Numbered from the stretch's first letter, positions 1 through 6,029 are shown. The stretch: 8,473 bases of DNA from an uncultured Burkholderiales bacterium (GCA_937872165.1 CALMOR010000007.1:1221-9693), one strand, 5' to 3'. Notes: generated by a model from the letters alone, not told the origin. A program made the numbers and translations.

Positions 1-1
1 C

Positions 2-811
2 GACGACGTCGACGAGTACGTCGATCGCATGGCGAGCCACGAGGACGTCGAGCGACGCGCGGCGCTGAAGAAGAGGCTGCTCGAGGCGAGGCCCGCGTTC
101 GGCGCGCTCGTCGCGGCGATGCCCGACGAGGACCTCGGCCGTCCACGGTCGCGGTGCGGCTCGTGCGGGCATCCGATCGGCGCGCTCGAGAACGTTCCGC
201 TCGTCAGCTACGCGGTGCTGCGCGGGCGCTGCAGCGCCTGCGGGACCCCGATCTCGCCGCGCTATCCGGCGATCGAGCTGCTGACCGGGCTCCTCTTCGC
301 AGCGGTCGCGTGGCGTTACGGGCTCGGAGTTCCGATGTTCGCGTCGCTGGCGCTGGTGGCCGGTCTCGTCGCGCTGACCTTCATCGACGCCGACGCGATG
401 CTGCTGCCCGATGCGATCACGTTGCCGCTGTTGTGGGTCGGTCTGCTCGTCGCCGCCTTCGGGGGCTTCGTATCGCTCCACGATGCGGTGTGGGGCGCGG
501 TCGCGGGCTACCTGAGCCTCTGGTCGGTGTTCTGGCTCTACAAGCTCGCGACCGGCAAGGAAGGCTTCGGCTACGGCGACTTCAAGCTGCTCGCCGCGCT
601 CGGTGCGTGGTTCGGCTGGCAAGCCATCCTGCCGATCGTCCTGCTGTCGGCGGGCGTGGGCGCGGTCGTGGGCGTCACGTTGATCGTCGCGGGCCGGAAG
701 ACCATGGCCTCGCGCCTGCCCTTCGGCGTCTATCTGGCGCCGGCGGGCGTCCTGATGCTGTTCGCCGGCCCGCGCGTCATCGACCTGATACTGCCGACGA
801 TCGGCCAGTGA
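2..811 (+). CDS. pilD: Prepilin peptidase / N-methyltransferase (type IV leader peptidase), 5' partial
   Basis: Integral inner-membrane aspartic protease that removes the leader from type IV prepilins (or type II secretion pseudopilins) and methylates the new N-terminus. The frame is open to the left window edge, so the N-terminal membrane segment and the usual GSFLNVV region lie outside. Numbering from the in-frame Met at base 29, the cytoplasmic zinc-binding element has CxxC pairs C43/C46 and C68/C71 around the conserved GALENVPLVSY and RYPAIE segments. The catalytic aspartates are D120 (FIDADAMLLPD) and D184 (GYGDFKLLAALGAWFGW). At least five hydrophobic segments follow residue 84. The 40 or so residues before the first CxxC are charged and helix-like (MASHEDVERRAALKKRLLEA) and look like an enlarged variable cytoplasmic loop. 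The Met at base 29 is probably internal, not the start. The stop overlaps the coaE start (GTGA). Family assignment is secure; pilD rather than gspO rests on gene order. Confidence 0.95.
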   Translation, partial: DDVDEYVDRMASHEDVERRAALKKRLLEARPAFGALVAAMPDEDLGRPRSRCGSCGHPIGALENVPLVSYAVLRGRCSACGTPISPRYPAIELLTGLLFAAVAWRYGLGVPMFASLALVAGLVALTFIDADAMLLPDAITLPLLWVGLLVAAFGGFVSLHDAVWGAVAGYLSLWSVFWLYKLATGKEGFGYGDFKLLAALGAWFGWQAILPIVLLSAGVGAVVGVTLIVAGRKTMASRLPFGVYLAPAGVLMLFAGPRVIDLILPTIGQ

Positions 812-1434
812 ATCCGACGACGCGCTATACCGTGGGGCTGACCGGCGGCATCGGCAGCGGCAAGTCGACGGTGGCCGACCGCTTCGGCGCGCTCGGGATC
901 GCGATCGTCGACGCCGACGTCGCGGCTCATCGCCTCACCGCGCCCGGCGGCGACGCGATCGACGCGATCCGGGCCGCGTTCGGCGACGCGTTCATCGGCC
1001 GCGACGGGGCGCTCGACCGCGCGGCGATGCGTGCCCGTGTCTTCGCGGACGACGACGCGCGCCGCCGGCTCGAAGCCGTCCTGCATCCGATGATCCGCGC
1101 CGCGTGCGATCGCGAACGCGAAGCGGCGACCTCGCCGTACGTGATGCTCGTGGTCCCGCTCCTCTTCGAGGGCGGGCGGGCCGCGACGATGCAGCGCACG
1201 CTCGTCGTCGCGTGCGACGAAGCGATCCAGATCGAGCGGGTCGTGCGCCGCAGCGGTCTTTCGGAAGCCGAGGTGCGCGCCATCATCGCGACGCAGATGC
1301 CCGCGACCGAACGGCTCGCTCTGGCCGACGACGTCATCGACAACAGCGGCGCGTCGTCGCTGCTCGACGAACCCGTCGCGCGGCTGCATCGCGCCTACCT
1401 CGCGGCGGCCGCGGCGTTCGAGCGTCGGGGCTGA
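808..1434 (+). CDS. coaE: Dephospho-CoA kinase
   Basis: Phosphorylates the 3'-hydroxyl of dephospho-CoA with ATP, the last step of coenzyme A synthesis, in the cytosol. The 208-residue product matches the usual length of about 200. The P-loop GGIGSGKS is at residues 13-20. The substrate-binding VDADVAAHRL follows at 34-43. HP is at 93-94, VPLLFE at 116-121, the QIERVVRR region at 141-148, and DDVIDNSG at 174-181. The start is a GTG whose last two bases form part of the pilD stop TGA, which indicates translational coupling. The start is fixed by the short family-typical N-terminus before TVGLTGGIGSGKS. The same frame stays open far upstream inside pilD, but that extension is an arginine-rich shadow of the pilD frame. 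The pilD-coaE adjacency is the classical proteobacterial arrangement. Nothing in the protein looks degenerate. Confidence 0.96.
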   Translation: MNPTTRYTVGLTGGIGSGKSTVADRFGALGIAIVDADVAAHRLTAPGGDAIDAIRAAFGDAFIGRDGALDRAAMRARVFADDDARRRLEAVLHPMIRAACDREREAATSPYVMLVVPLLFEGGRAATMQRTLVVACDEAIQIERVVRRSGLSEAEVRAIIATQMPATERLALADDVIDNSGASSLLDEPVARLHRAYLAAAAAFERRG

Positions 1435-1462
1435 CCGACGCCGACCGGATCGTCGCGATGGT

Positions 1463-1491
1463 TTGTCATTCGCCTTCGCTTGCTTCAGAAT
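1463..1491 (+). promoter_or_regulatory. Candidate sigma70-type promoter upstream of zapD
   Basis: TTGTCA (1463-1468) and CAGAAT (1486-1491) are separated by exactly 17 bp. They match the -35 consensus at 5 of 6 positions and the -10 consensus at 4 of 6, including the key A2 and T6. The site sits in the 166-bp gap between coaE and zapD, locally the least GC-rich part of the gap. Transcription would start near 1498 and give a leader of about 100 nt. This is inference from hexamers only. Read-through from pilD-coaE is also possible. Confidence 0.4.
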
Positions 1492-1600
1492 CGCGCCCAC
1501 GCTGCGACCGCGCTCCATCGCAACGACAGCGACTCGCCTTCGGCCGCGTTGCGTCCGGGGTCCCGAGACCGGCCGCTGGTCCCCGTCCTTCAGGCGTCCA

Positions 1601-2356
1601 TTGATCCAGTACGAATACCCGTTCAACGAGCGCATCCGGACGCTGCTGCGACTCGAGGACCTGTTCGACCGTCTCGAGATCTTCCTCTCGCAGCCGCTGC
1701 CCACGTCGCATCACGTGGCCCTCGTCACGATGTTCGAGATCCTCGACGTCGCCGGCCGCGCCGATCTGAAGTCCGATCTGCTGCAGGAGCTCGAACGTCA
1801 GCGGCAGACGCTGTCGACGCTGCGTGGCAACGCGGCGGTGGAGCAGACCAAGCTCGAGAGCATCCTCGGCGACATCGAGAAGGCCACGCACGCGCTCTAC
1901 GACGCGCCGGGCAAGGTCGGCCAGCACCTGCGCGACAACGACTGGCTGACCAGCATCCGCAGTCGCAGCATCATCCCGGGCGGCACTTGCGAGTTCGACC
2001 TGCCGTCGTATCACGCATGGCTCAGCCGGCCGGCGCAGGAACGCCTCGAACATCTGACGGGCTGGGTCGCGCCGCTGATGCCGTTGCGCCGCTGCTTCGA
2101 GATCGTGCTGCGCCTGTTGCGCGAGTCCGGCCACGGGATGCAGGTCGTCGCGGTGCAGGGCGGCTATCAGCAGATGCTGGGCGGCAAGTCGTACCAGATG
2201 CTGCAGGTCCGGCTCGACGAACGCCTCGGCGCGATCCCCGAGACCAGCGCCAACAAGTACATGATCTGGGTCCGCTTCACCGCGCAGGACGGGGACATGC
2301 GGCCGCGGCCGATGGACACCGACGTGCCGTTCGATCTCGTCCTCTGCAACCTCTGA
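1601..2356 (+). CDS. zapD: Cell division protein ZapD (Z-ring associated, DUF1342)
   Basis: Cytoplasmic FtsZ-binding protein that cross-links and bundles FtsZ filaments to stabilise the division ring. The product has 251 residues, close to the E. coli length of about 247. The family-typical N-terminus YEYPFNERIRTLLRLE is at residues 4-19. A mostly helical body follows (20-110), then DNDWLTSIRSRS (112-123), IPGGTCEFDLPSYHAWL (125-141), and a C-terminal strand-rich part with GGKSYQMLQVRL (194-205) and ANKYMIWVRF (217-226). The start is a TTG. The frame is open 46 codons further upstream, but that stretch has no ZapD character, and family members begin with a very short lead before YE(Y/F)P. The Shine-Dalgarno is weak (AGG about 6 nt upstream). 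The weak codon and weak ribosome site suggest modest translation. YacG follows 29 bp downstream and is probably co-transcribed. Confidence 0.95.
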   Translation: MIQYEYPFNERIRTLLRLEDLFDRLEIFLSQPLPTSHHVALVTMFEILDVAGRADLKSDLLQELERQRQTLSTLRGNAAVEQTKLESILGDIEKATHALYDAPGKVGQHLRDNDWLTSIRSRSIIPGGTCEFDLPSYHAWLSRPAQERLEHLTGWVAPLMPLRRCFEIVLRLLRESGHGMQVVAVQGGYQQMLGGKSYQMLQVRLDERLGAIPETSANKYMIWVRFTAQDGDMRPRPMDTDVPFDLVLCNL

Positions 2357-2385
2357 TCGCCGTTCGTTCGCGTTCCATCGGAAGC

Positions 2386-2577
2386 ATGGCCGTCGTCAAG
2401 TGTCCCACCTGCCGCACCGACGTCGTCTGGACCTCGGCGAGTCCCTGTCGCCCGTTCTGCTCGGAGCGCTGCAAGAACCTGGACCTCGGCGCGTGGGCGA
2501 GCGAGCGTTACACGATCGTCGCCGACGACGATCCGAACCAGGACGCGACCTCGACCGACGGCAACGACACGCGCTGA
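2386..2577 (+). CDS. yacG: DNA gyrase inhibitor YacG (small zinc-finger protein)
   Basis: Small zinc protein that, from work in E. coli, binds GyrB and inhibits DNA gyrase. The product is 63 residues, a normal length. The four zinc ligands are C6 and C9 (KCPTCR) and C25 and C29 (FCSERC), giving C-x2-C-x15-C-x3-C. C21 is an additional cysteine outside the pattern. After the finger, KNLDLGAWASERYTI is the family-typical stretch, followed by an acidic, probably disordered tail rich in D, T and N. The ATG has a short GGA-type ribosome site (cggaagcATG). It lies 29 bp after zapD in the usual coaE-zapD-yacG order. Its stop codon is 4 bp from the stop of the convergent M61 gene and sits within an inverted repeat. 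Confidence 0.93.
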   Translation: MAVVKCPTCRTDVVWTSASPCRPFCSERCKNLDLGAWASERYTIVADDDPNQDATSTDGNDTR

Positions 2578-2588
2578 CGATTCAGCGC
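2571..2588. repeat. Perfect inverted repeat containing both stop codons of the convergent yacG and M61 genes
   Basis: GCGCTGA-cgat-TCAGCGC has 7-bp arms and a 4-nt loop. The TGA in the left arm is the yacG stop, and the TCA in the right arm is the minus-strand M61 stop. A hairpin would form in both transcripts. No T-run follows on either strand, so it is not a canonical intrinsic terminator. It could still slow or trim both transcripts, and the 4-bp gap leaves no other room for a terminator. Confidence 0.45.
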
Positions 2589-4450
2589 TTCGCTCGAGAG
2601 GTACCCGTCAGCCACGAGGCACGCAGCATGGCGGCCTTCTTCGACGACCGGCCGGAAGGCTCGACGGCCACCTTCTTCCGACTCGCCTCGAGCTTCACGT
2701 CCACCGTCCGCAGGACGTCTGCGCGAAAGCTCGCGACCTCCACGACGTCGCCCACGCGACGACGCGCGAGCATCGCGTCGAGCCGGCCCGGAGCGATGCG
2801 GAGCCCGTCGATCGCGAGCAGCACGTCGCCGGCCGACAGCCCCGCGGCATGCGCGGCGCTCCGGTCGAAGACGGTCGCGAGCCGGGTCTCGCCGGCGTCG
2901 GACGTCACCCGCACGCCGATCGTCGGCGTCGTCTGCGGCGCTTCTTCGCGCAGTTCGAGACCGAACGCGGCCAACAGCTCGGCGAGCGGCAAGTCCTCGG
3001 TGCCGTAGGCCCATCGCGCGATCTCGTCGGCGACGTCGATGCCGGTCGCTTCCTCGACCAAGCCGGGGAACGCATCCTCGGCGATGCCGCTGCCGCCGCC
3101 CTCGTAGAAGTCCCGGCCGTGGCGACGCCACAGGAGCCGCATCGCGTCGTCGAGCGCGGCCTCGCCGCCGCTCTTCGCGCGCACGAGCAGGTCGAGGCAG
3201 AGCGCGACGAGCGAGCCCTTCTTGTAGTAGCTGACGATCGCGTTCGGCGCGTTCTCGTCCTGGCGGTAGTACTTGGTCCACGCGTCGAACGAACTGTCGG
3301 CGACGCTCTGGATCGTGCGACCGCCGCCGGCCATCACGTCGTCGATCGTCCTGGCGAGCATGCCGAAGTACTGGAGCTCGGTCGCGAGGCCGGTCCGGAC
3401 CAGGAAGAGATCGTCGTAGTAGCTGGTGAAGCCTTCGAAGATCCACAGCAGCGACGTGTGGTTCTCGCGGGAGAGGTCGTAGGGGGCGAACGCGGCGGGC
3501 TTGATGCGCTTCACGTTCCAGCTATGGAAGTACTCGTGACTGACGAGTCCGAGGAAGGTCAGGTAGGCGCTGCTGCGGTCGCCGTCCCGGTCGCCTTCGC
3601 CGAGCGCCGGCAACGCGTCGCGGGAACAGACCAGCGCCGTCGACGAGCGATGCTCGAGGCCGCCGTAACCGTCGCCCGTCACTGCCGTCAGGAAGACGTA
3701 GCGGTCGAACGGCGCCTCGACCTTCCGTCGTCTCGACGACGCACCGGGGATCCCGTCGAAGAAGCGGATCTGCGCCGCGCAGATCGTCGCGACGTCCGCA
3801 TTGATCCGTTCGGCGTCGATGTTCGCGATCACGCCGGTGTAGGCGATCTCGTGCGCCACGCCCACCGCGTCGAAGCGCTCGAGGCGGAAGGCGCCGCACT
3901 CGACCGGGTGATCGATCAGCGCGTCGTAGTCGCAGGCGCGATAGCGCCCGAAGCCATGCCGTCGGGCGCCGTGCTCGGGCAGCGTCGTGGCCACTCTCCA
4001 GCGACGATGGGCCGGACCGGTCGGCATGACGATCTCGACGTCGTGCGCCACGTCTTCGAGGCCGTGGGCCTTCAGGAAGACGCTGCTGCCGTTGAAGAAC
4101 GCGTGCGTCTCGTCGAGATGAGCGGCACGGACCGACGGGTCCCACGCATAGACCTCGTAGCGCAGCACGAGCGGCCCTTCGCACGGAGCGGCCTGCCACG
4201 TGTGCTTGTCGCGCTTGATCAGCGCGACCGGCTGGCCGTCGCACGCCGCGGCGATCGAGACGATGTTGCGAGCGAACTCGCGAATCATGTAGCTGCCCGG
4301 GATCCACGCCGGCAGCGAGAAGATCTGACCCGCGGGATTCGGTGAGGCGACCTCGCAGGTGACGGTGAAGTAGTGGCCCTTCGGATCGCTGGCCTCGATG
4401 CGATAGCGGACCGCGGCCGCGTCGCGCGGGGTCTTCTTCGTCGCGGTCAT
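2582..4450 (-). CDS. M61 family metallopeptidase (glycyl-aminopeptidase-like) with C-terminal PDZ domain
   Basis: Predicted zinc peptidase of family M61, whose characterised member is the Sphingomonas glycyl aminopeptidase; the substrate here is unknown. The product has 622 residues, close to the usual 600. The N-terminal beta-rich M61 domain runs to about residue 200 and includes LPAWIPGSYMIREFARNI (46-63). The catalytic domain contains GYGGLEHRSS (261-270), the zinc motif HEYFH (H305, E306, H309) followed by SWNVKRIKP, and WIFEGFTSYYDD (336-347) with E339 as the likely third ligand. YYKKGSLVALCLDLLVR (408-424) is also family-typical. A PDZ domain spans about 508-588 (AAHAAGLSAGDVLLAIDG), followed by a basic tail. 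No signal peptide is visible, so a cytosolic location is likely. The ATG overlaps the stop of the upstream nucleotidyltransferase gene (ATGA) with no strong ribosome site of its own, suggesting coupling. The same frame is open upstream across that gene, but only as an arginine-rich shadow. Confidence 0.95.
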   Translation of the reverse strand: MTATKKTPRDAAAVRYRIEASDPKGHYFTVTCEVASPNPAGQIFSLPAWIPGSYMIREFARNIVSIAAACDGQPVALIKRDKHTWQAAPCEGPLVLRYEVYAWDPSVRAAHLDETHAFFNGSSVFLKAHGLEDVAHDVEIVMPTGPAHRRWRVATTLPEHGARRHGFGRYRACDYDALIDHPVECGAFRLERFDAVGVAHEIAYTGVIANIDAERINADVATICAAQIRFFDGIPGASSRRRKVEAPFDRYVFLTAVTGDGYGGLEHRSSTALVCSRDALPALGEGDRDGDRSSAYLTFLGLVSHEYFHSWNVKRIKPAAFAPYDLSRENHTSLLWIFEGFTSYYDDLFLVRTGLATELQYFGMLARTIDDVMAGGGRTIQSVADSSFDAWTKYYRQDENAPNAIVSYYKKGSLVALCLDLLVRAKSGGEAALDDAMRLLWRRHGRDFYEGGGSGIAEDAFPGLVEEATGIDVADEIARWAYGTEDLPLAELLAAFGLELREEAPQTTPTIGVRVTSDAGETRLATVFDRSAAHAAGLSAGDVLLAIDGLRIAPGRLDAMLARRRVGDVVEVASFRADVLRTVDVKLEASRKKVAVEPSGRSSKKAAMLRASWLTGTSRAKR

Positions 4451-5094
4451 CGTCCGTAGGTCTCGACGCGCGTCAGGTCCTCGGGCGTGTCGATGTCCTG
4501 CAGCACGCCGGCGTCCGAGCAGTCGACGAGGCGCAGGCGATGAGCCCGCATCAACTGACTCGCACCGACGTCGCCGTTCAGGGCGGAGAGCTCGTCGCCG
4601 TGCATGTTCGAGAACGCCACCGGATGACCGCGTCGCCCGTCGAACGATGCGGCGATGATGGAAGGCCCGTCGTCGCTTCGCGCGAGGAGCGCGTCGGCGA
4701 TCGAGCGGATGGTGCGCGGCGCGACGAAGGGCATGTCGCCCAGCGCGATCAACCAGCCCGTCGCCTTCGGGAACTCGTCGCGCAGCGCCGCGATGCCGAC
4801 CGCGATCGACGAACCCATCCCTTCCTCGGCACGGGCGTTGCGCACGACCAGGATCGGAAGGTCGGACAGCGCCGCCTCGATCAGCGTGCCCCGCGACGGC
4901 ACCACCACGGCGACGTGCTCGAGCGCGTTGCAGAGCGCGCGCGCCGATGCCGTCACCAGGGTCTGACCGTCGGGCAGTCTCGCGAGCAACTTGTTGCGTC
5001 GTCCCGCCGCGTCGTAACGGCGGCCGAAGCCCGACGCGAGCAGCAGCCCCACCACCATGCCGCTCGTCAGGCCGTTCGCGGTCGGGATCGTCAT
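4447..5094 (-). CDS. MobA/MocA-like nucleotidyltransferase
   Basis: Predicted cytosolic NTP transferase of the MobA-like fold. The closest resemblance is to MocA, which transfers CMP onto molybdopterin, but the substrate cannot be read from sequence. The 215-residue product has the nucleotide-binding loop LLLASGFGRR (17-26), the KLL lysine (35-37), GMGSSIAVG (92-100), the metal-binding LGDMPFV (118-124), GRRGHPVAF (153-161), GDVGA (174-178) and DIDTPEDL (200-207). All elements are intact. The ATG at 5094 is preceded by an unusually good ribosome site (AGAGGTGAT). A shorter start at Met13, just before VVGLLLASG, would also fit the family. It overlaps the M61 gene by 4 bp and lies 67 bp after the GNAT gene. 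No molybdoenzyme or XdhC-type gene is visible in the window, so a molybdenum role is not supported by context. Confidence 0.88.
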   Translation of the reverse strand: MTIPTANGLTSGMVVGLLLASGFGRRYDAAGRRNKLLARLPDGQTLVTASARALCNALEHVAVVVPSRGTLIEAALSDLPILVVRNARAEEGMGSSIAVGIAALRDEFPKATGWLIALGDMPFVAPRTIRSIADALLARSDDGPSIIAASFDGRRGHPVAFSNMHGDELSALNGDVGASQLMRAHRLRLVDCSDAGVLQDIDTPEDLTRVETYGR

Positions 5095-5129
5095 GCATCA
5101 CCTCTGTCGTTCTCGTTCAGGGTGGGCAT
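5091..5129 (-). CDS. Possible 12-residue leader ORF overlapping the MocA-like start
   Basis: The minus strand carries an ATG at 5129 that opens MPTLNENDRGDA and ends in a TGA overlapping the next gene's ATG (ATGA). Translation would place a ribosome directly on the strong downstream ribosome site, as in coupled leaders. The leader has no good Shine-Dalgarno of its own. A -10-like CATAAT (5133-5128) overlaps its ATG, and if that hexamer is used the leader would not be transcribed. No run of regulatory codons for one amino acid is seen. This may be chance. Confidence 0.2.
   Translation of the reverse strand: MPTLNENDRGDA
5097..5105 (-). promoter_or_regulatory. Strong Shine-Dalgarno of the MocA-like gene
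   Basis: The minus strand reads AGAGGTGAT followed by gc and the ATG at 5094. The core GAGG is 6 nt from the start codon and the whole 9-mer differs little from the anti-16S complement. It is the strongest ribosome site in the window, and it supports Met1 over Met13 as the start. Confidence 0.7.
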
Positions 5130-5161
5130 TATGGTGAACCCCCATGACCGCTGCGGTGGCT

Positions 5162-5734
5162 TCAGGCCGATCGTCGCTCCAGAGATGCATCGAGTTGTTG
5201 CGCCAGGGCGAGCGGATTGCGCCACTCGAAGCGCAGGACGGTGGCGCGGTTGCCGGCCGGCGTGACGATGGAGCGATGGTCGACCTCCGTGCCGCCGGCC
5301 GAGCGATAGAAGAGCACCGACTTCGCGTTCGCCTGGTAGACCCACAGATGCATCGACGCGTCGGGCTGCATCATCGAGACCCAGTGCGCCGCATCGGCCA
5401 TCAGGTGCCGCCCGATGCTCTGGTGATGTCGATGGGGATCGACGTGGAGGTTGTCGAGCAGCGCGCCGTACTCCGGCTCCTCGTCGAGCAGCACGCAGAC
5501 GAAGCCGCTGATCGGCGCACCGGCACCCCCGGCGAGATCCATCGCCACCGCGACGTAATGCTGTCGGGTATCGAACTTCACGAAGCGGGCGGCCCACAGG
5601 TCCTGGCGGTCTTCCCACACCTGATGCTCGAGATAGTCGTGGGCGAGGATGTGCCGATAGGTCGTCCGCCAGCTGTCCGCGTGCAGTGCCGCGATCGCGC
5701 CGCAGTCTTCGGGAGTGGCCTTGCGGACGATCAT
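5162..5734 (-). CDS. GNAT family N-acetyltransferase
   Basis: Predicted acetyl-CoA-dependent N-acetyltransferase of 190 residues; the substrate is unknown. The N-terminus is typical of the class (IVRKATPEDCGAIAALHADSW, residues 2-22, then YRHIL and YLEHQVW). The central strand ISGFVCVLLDE is at 75-85. Motif A, which grips the CoA pyrophosphate, is LHVDPHRHHQSIGRHLM at 96-112. Motif B, NAKSVLFYRSAGG (136-148), has Tyr143 in the usual general-acid position. The ATG at 5734 has no recognisable Shine-Dalgarno, so the start is supported only by the family N-terminus. It lies 114 bp after the small acidic protein gene and 67 bp before the MocA-like gene. A -10-like TAGAAT and a palindrome in the upstream gap hint at its own promoter. 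Small-molecule or antibiotic acetylation and RimI-type protein acetylation are both possible. Confidence 0.9.
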   Translation of the reverse strand: MIVRKATPEDCGAIAALHADSWRTTYRHILAHDYLEHQVWEDRQDLWAARFVKFDTRQHYVAVAMDLAGGAGAPISGFVCVLLDEEPEYGALLDNLHVDPHRHHQSIGRHLMADAAHWVSMMQPDASMHLWVYQANAKSVLFYRSAGGTEVDHRSIVTPAGNRATVLRFEWRNPLALAQQLDASLERRSA

Positions 5735-5789
5735 CGTTGGGAAGGGGTAGTCCCCGGTCTGGTGCGGGCCTGTTCGCTGCCGTCCGCGA

Positions 5790-5828
5790 CGACTCGCACG
5801 AGTCGCGAGTACGAAGTATCGGATTCTA
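5790..5828 (-). promoter_or_regulatory. Candidate promoter element and palindrome upstream of the GNAT gene
   Basis: On the minus strand, TAGAAT (5828-5823) matches the -10 consensus at 5 of 6 positions, but no convincing -35 hexamer lies 16-18 bp upstream. About 18 bp further downstream is CGACTCG-ca-CGAGTCG read on the plus strand (5790-5805), with 7-bp arms and a 2-nt centre. That is too tight for a stable hairpin loop but typical of a dimeric repressor site. Its position just after the presumed start of transcription would suit an operator. Confidence 0.25.
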
Positions 5829-5848
5829 GCGACCTGACTTGAGTCGCG

Positions 5849-5998
5849 TTACCGGGGCCGTCGGTCCCCGGGATGGACGGCGGGAGGATCGCTGGCGGGA
5901 AAGCTCTCGTCGACGCTCTCGTCGATACGTTCCTCGTCGCTGGTCGGCGACTCGCGGGTCGGCGTCTCCCGGTCCGGCACGGCACGAGGCTCGTTCAC
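5849..5998 (-). CDS. Small acidic DESFPASDPP-motif protein of unknown function
   Basis: A 49-residue protein, predicted disordered and rich in D, E, P, R and S, with no cysteine, membrane segment or signal peptide. Residues 26-39 read DESVDESFPASDPP. From memory, this block is shared by many short hypothetical proteins in proteobacteria and other phyla with no known function. The GTG at 5998 is chosen because a strong Shine-Dalgarno, AAAGGAG (6009-6003), ends 4 nt upstream. The frame remains open 21 codons further upstream, but that part overlaps the end of acuI and a perfect palindrome. It ends with TAA, and acuI ends 31 bp upstream, so the two are probably co-transcribed. The conserved block recurs as a DES-VDES doublet. 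The strong ribosome site and conserved motif argue for a real gene despite its size. Confidence 0.75.
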   Translation of the reverse strand: MNEPRAVPDRETPTRESPTSDEERIDESVDESFPASDPPAVHPGDRRPR

Positions 5999-6013
5999 GG
6001 CACTCCTTTCGTC

Positions 6014-6029
6014 GCGATCCGCGGATCGC
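6014..6029. repeat. 16-bp perfect palindrome between acuI and the small acidic gene
   Basis: GCGATCCGCGGATCGC begins one base after the acuI stop codon (minus strand) and ends 5 bp before the AAAGGAG ribosome site of the small gene. In RNA it could fold into a short GC-rich hairpin (about 6 bp with a 4-nt CGCG loop). In DNA it is a symmetric site of the sort bound by a dimer. No T-run follows, so it is not a standard terminator. It may separate or tune expression of the two genes. Confidence 0.5.

Noticed and set aside
154..807. Upstream extension of the coaE frame through pilD
   Set aside because: The product is arginine-rich with no family similarity and lies inside the strongly supported pilD frame. 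CoaE has no such N-terminal domain.
730..1704. Long minus-strand open frame opposite coaE and the zapD leader
   Set aside because: Arginine-rich shadow with no recognisable domain. CoaE on the plus strand explains the coding signal.
2849..4345. Long plus-strand open frame opposite the M61 gene
   Set aside because: It is the complement of the M61 coding strand in GC-rich DNA. Its product is R/V/A/E-rich with no motif, while the minus strand has the complete peptidase.
4451..5101. Upstream extension of the M61 frame across the MocA-like gene
   Set aside because: It is low-complexity Arg/Gly/Ala sequence over a gene with intact motifs. The M61 N-terminal domain is complete from the ATG at 4450.
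5829..5847. GCGAC...GTCGC hairpin after the small acidic gene as a terminator
   Set aside because: The stem is only 5 bp with a 9-nt loop and no T-run on the minus strand. It is too weak to call.
5731..5985. Minus-strand frame ending in an ATGA overlap with the GNAT start
   Set aside because: It overlaps the better-supported small acidic gene in another frame, has shadow-like composition, and has no ribosome site. The overlap appears to be chance.
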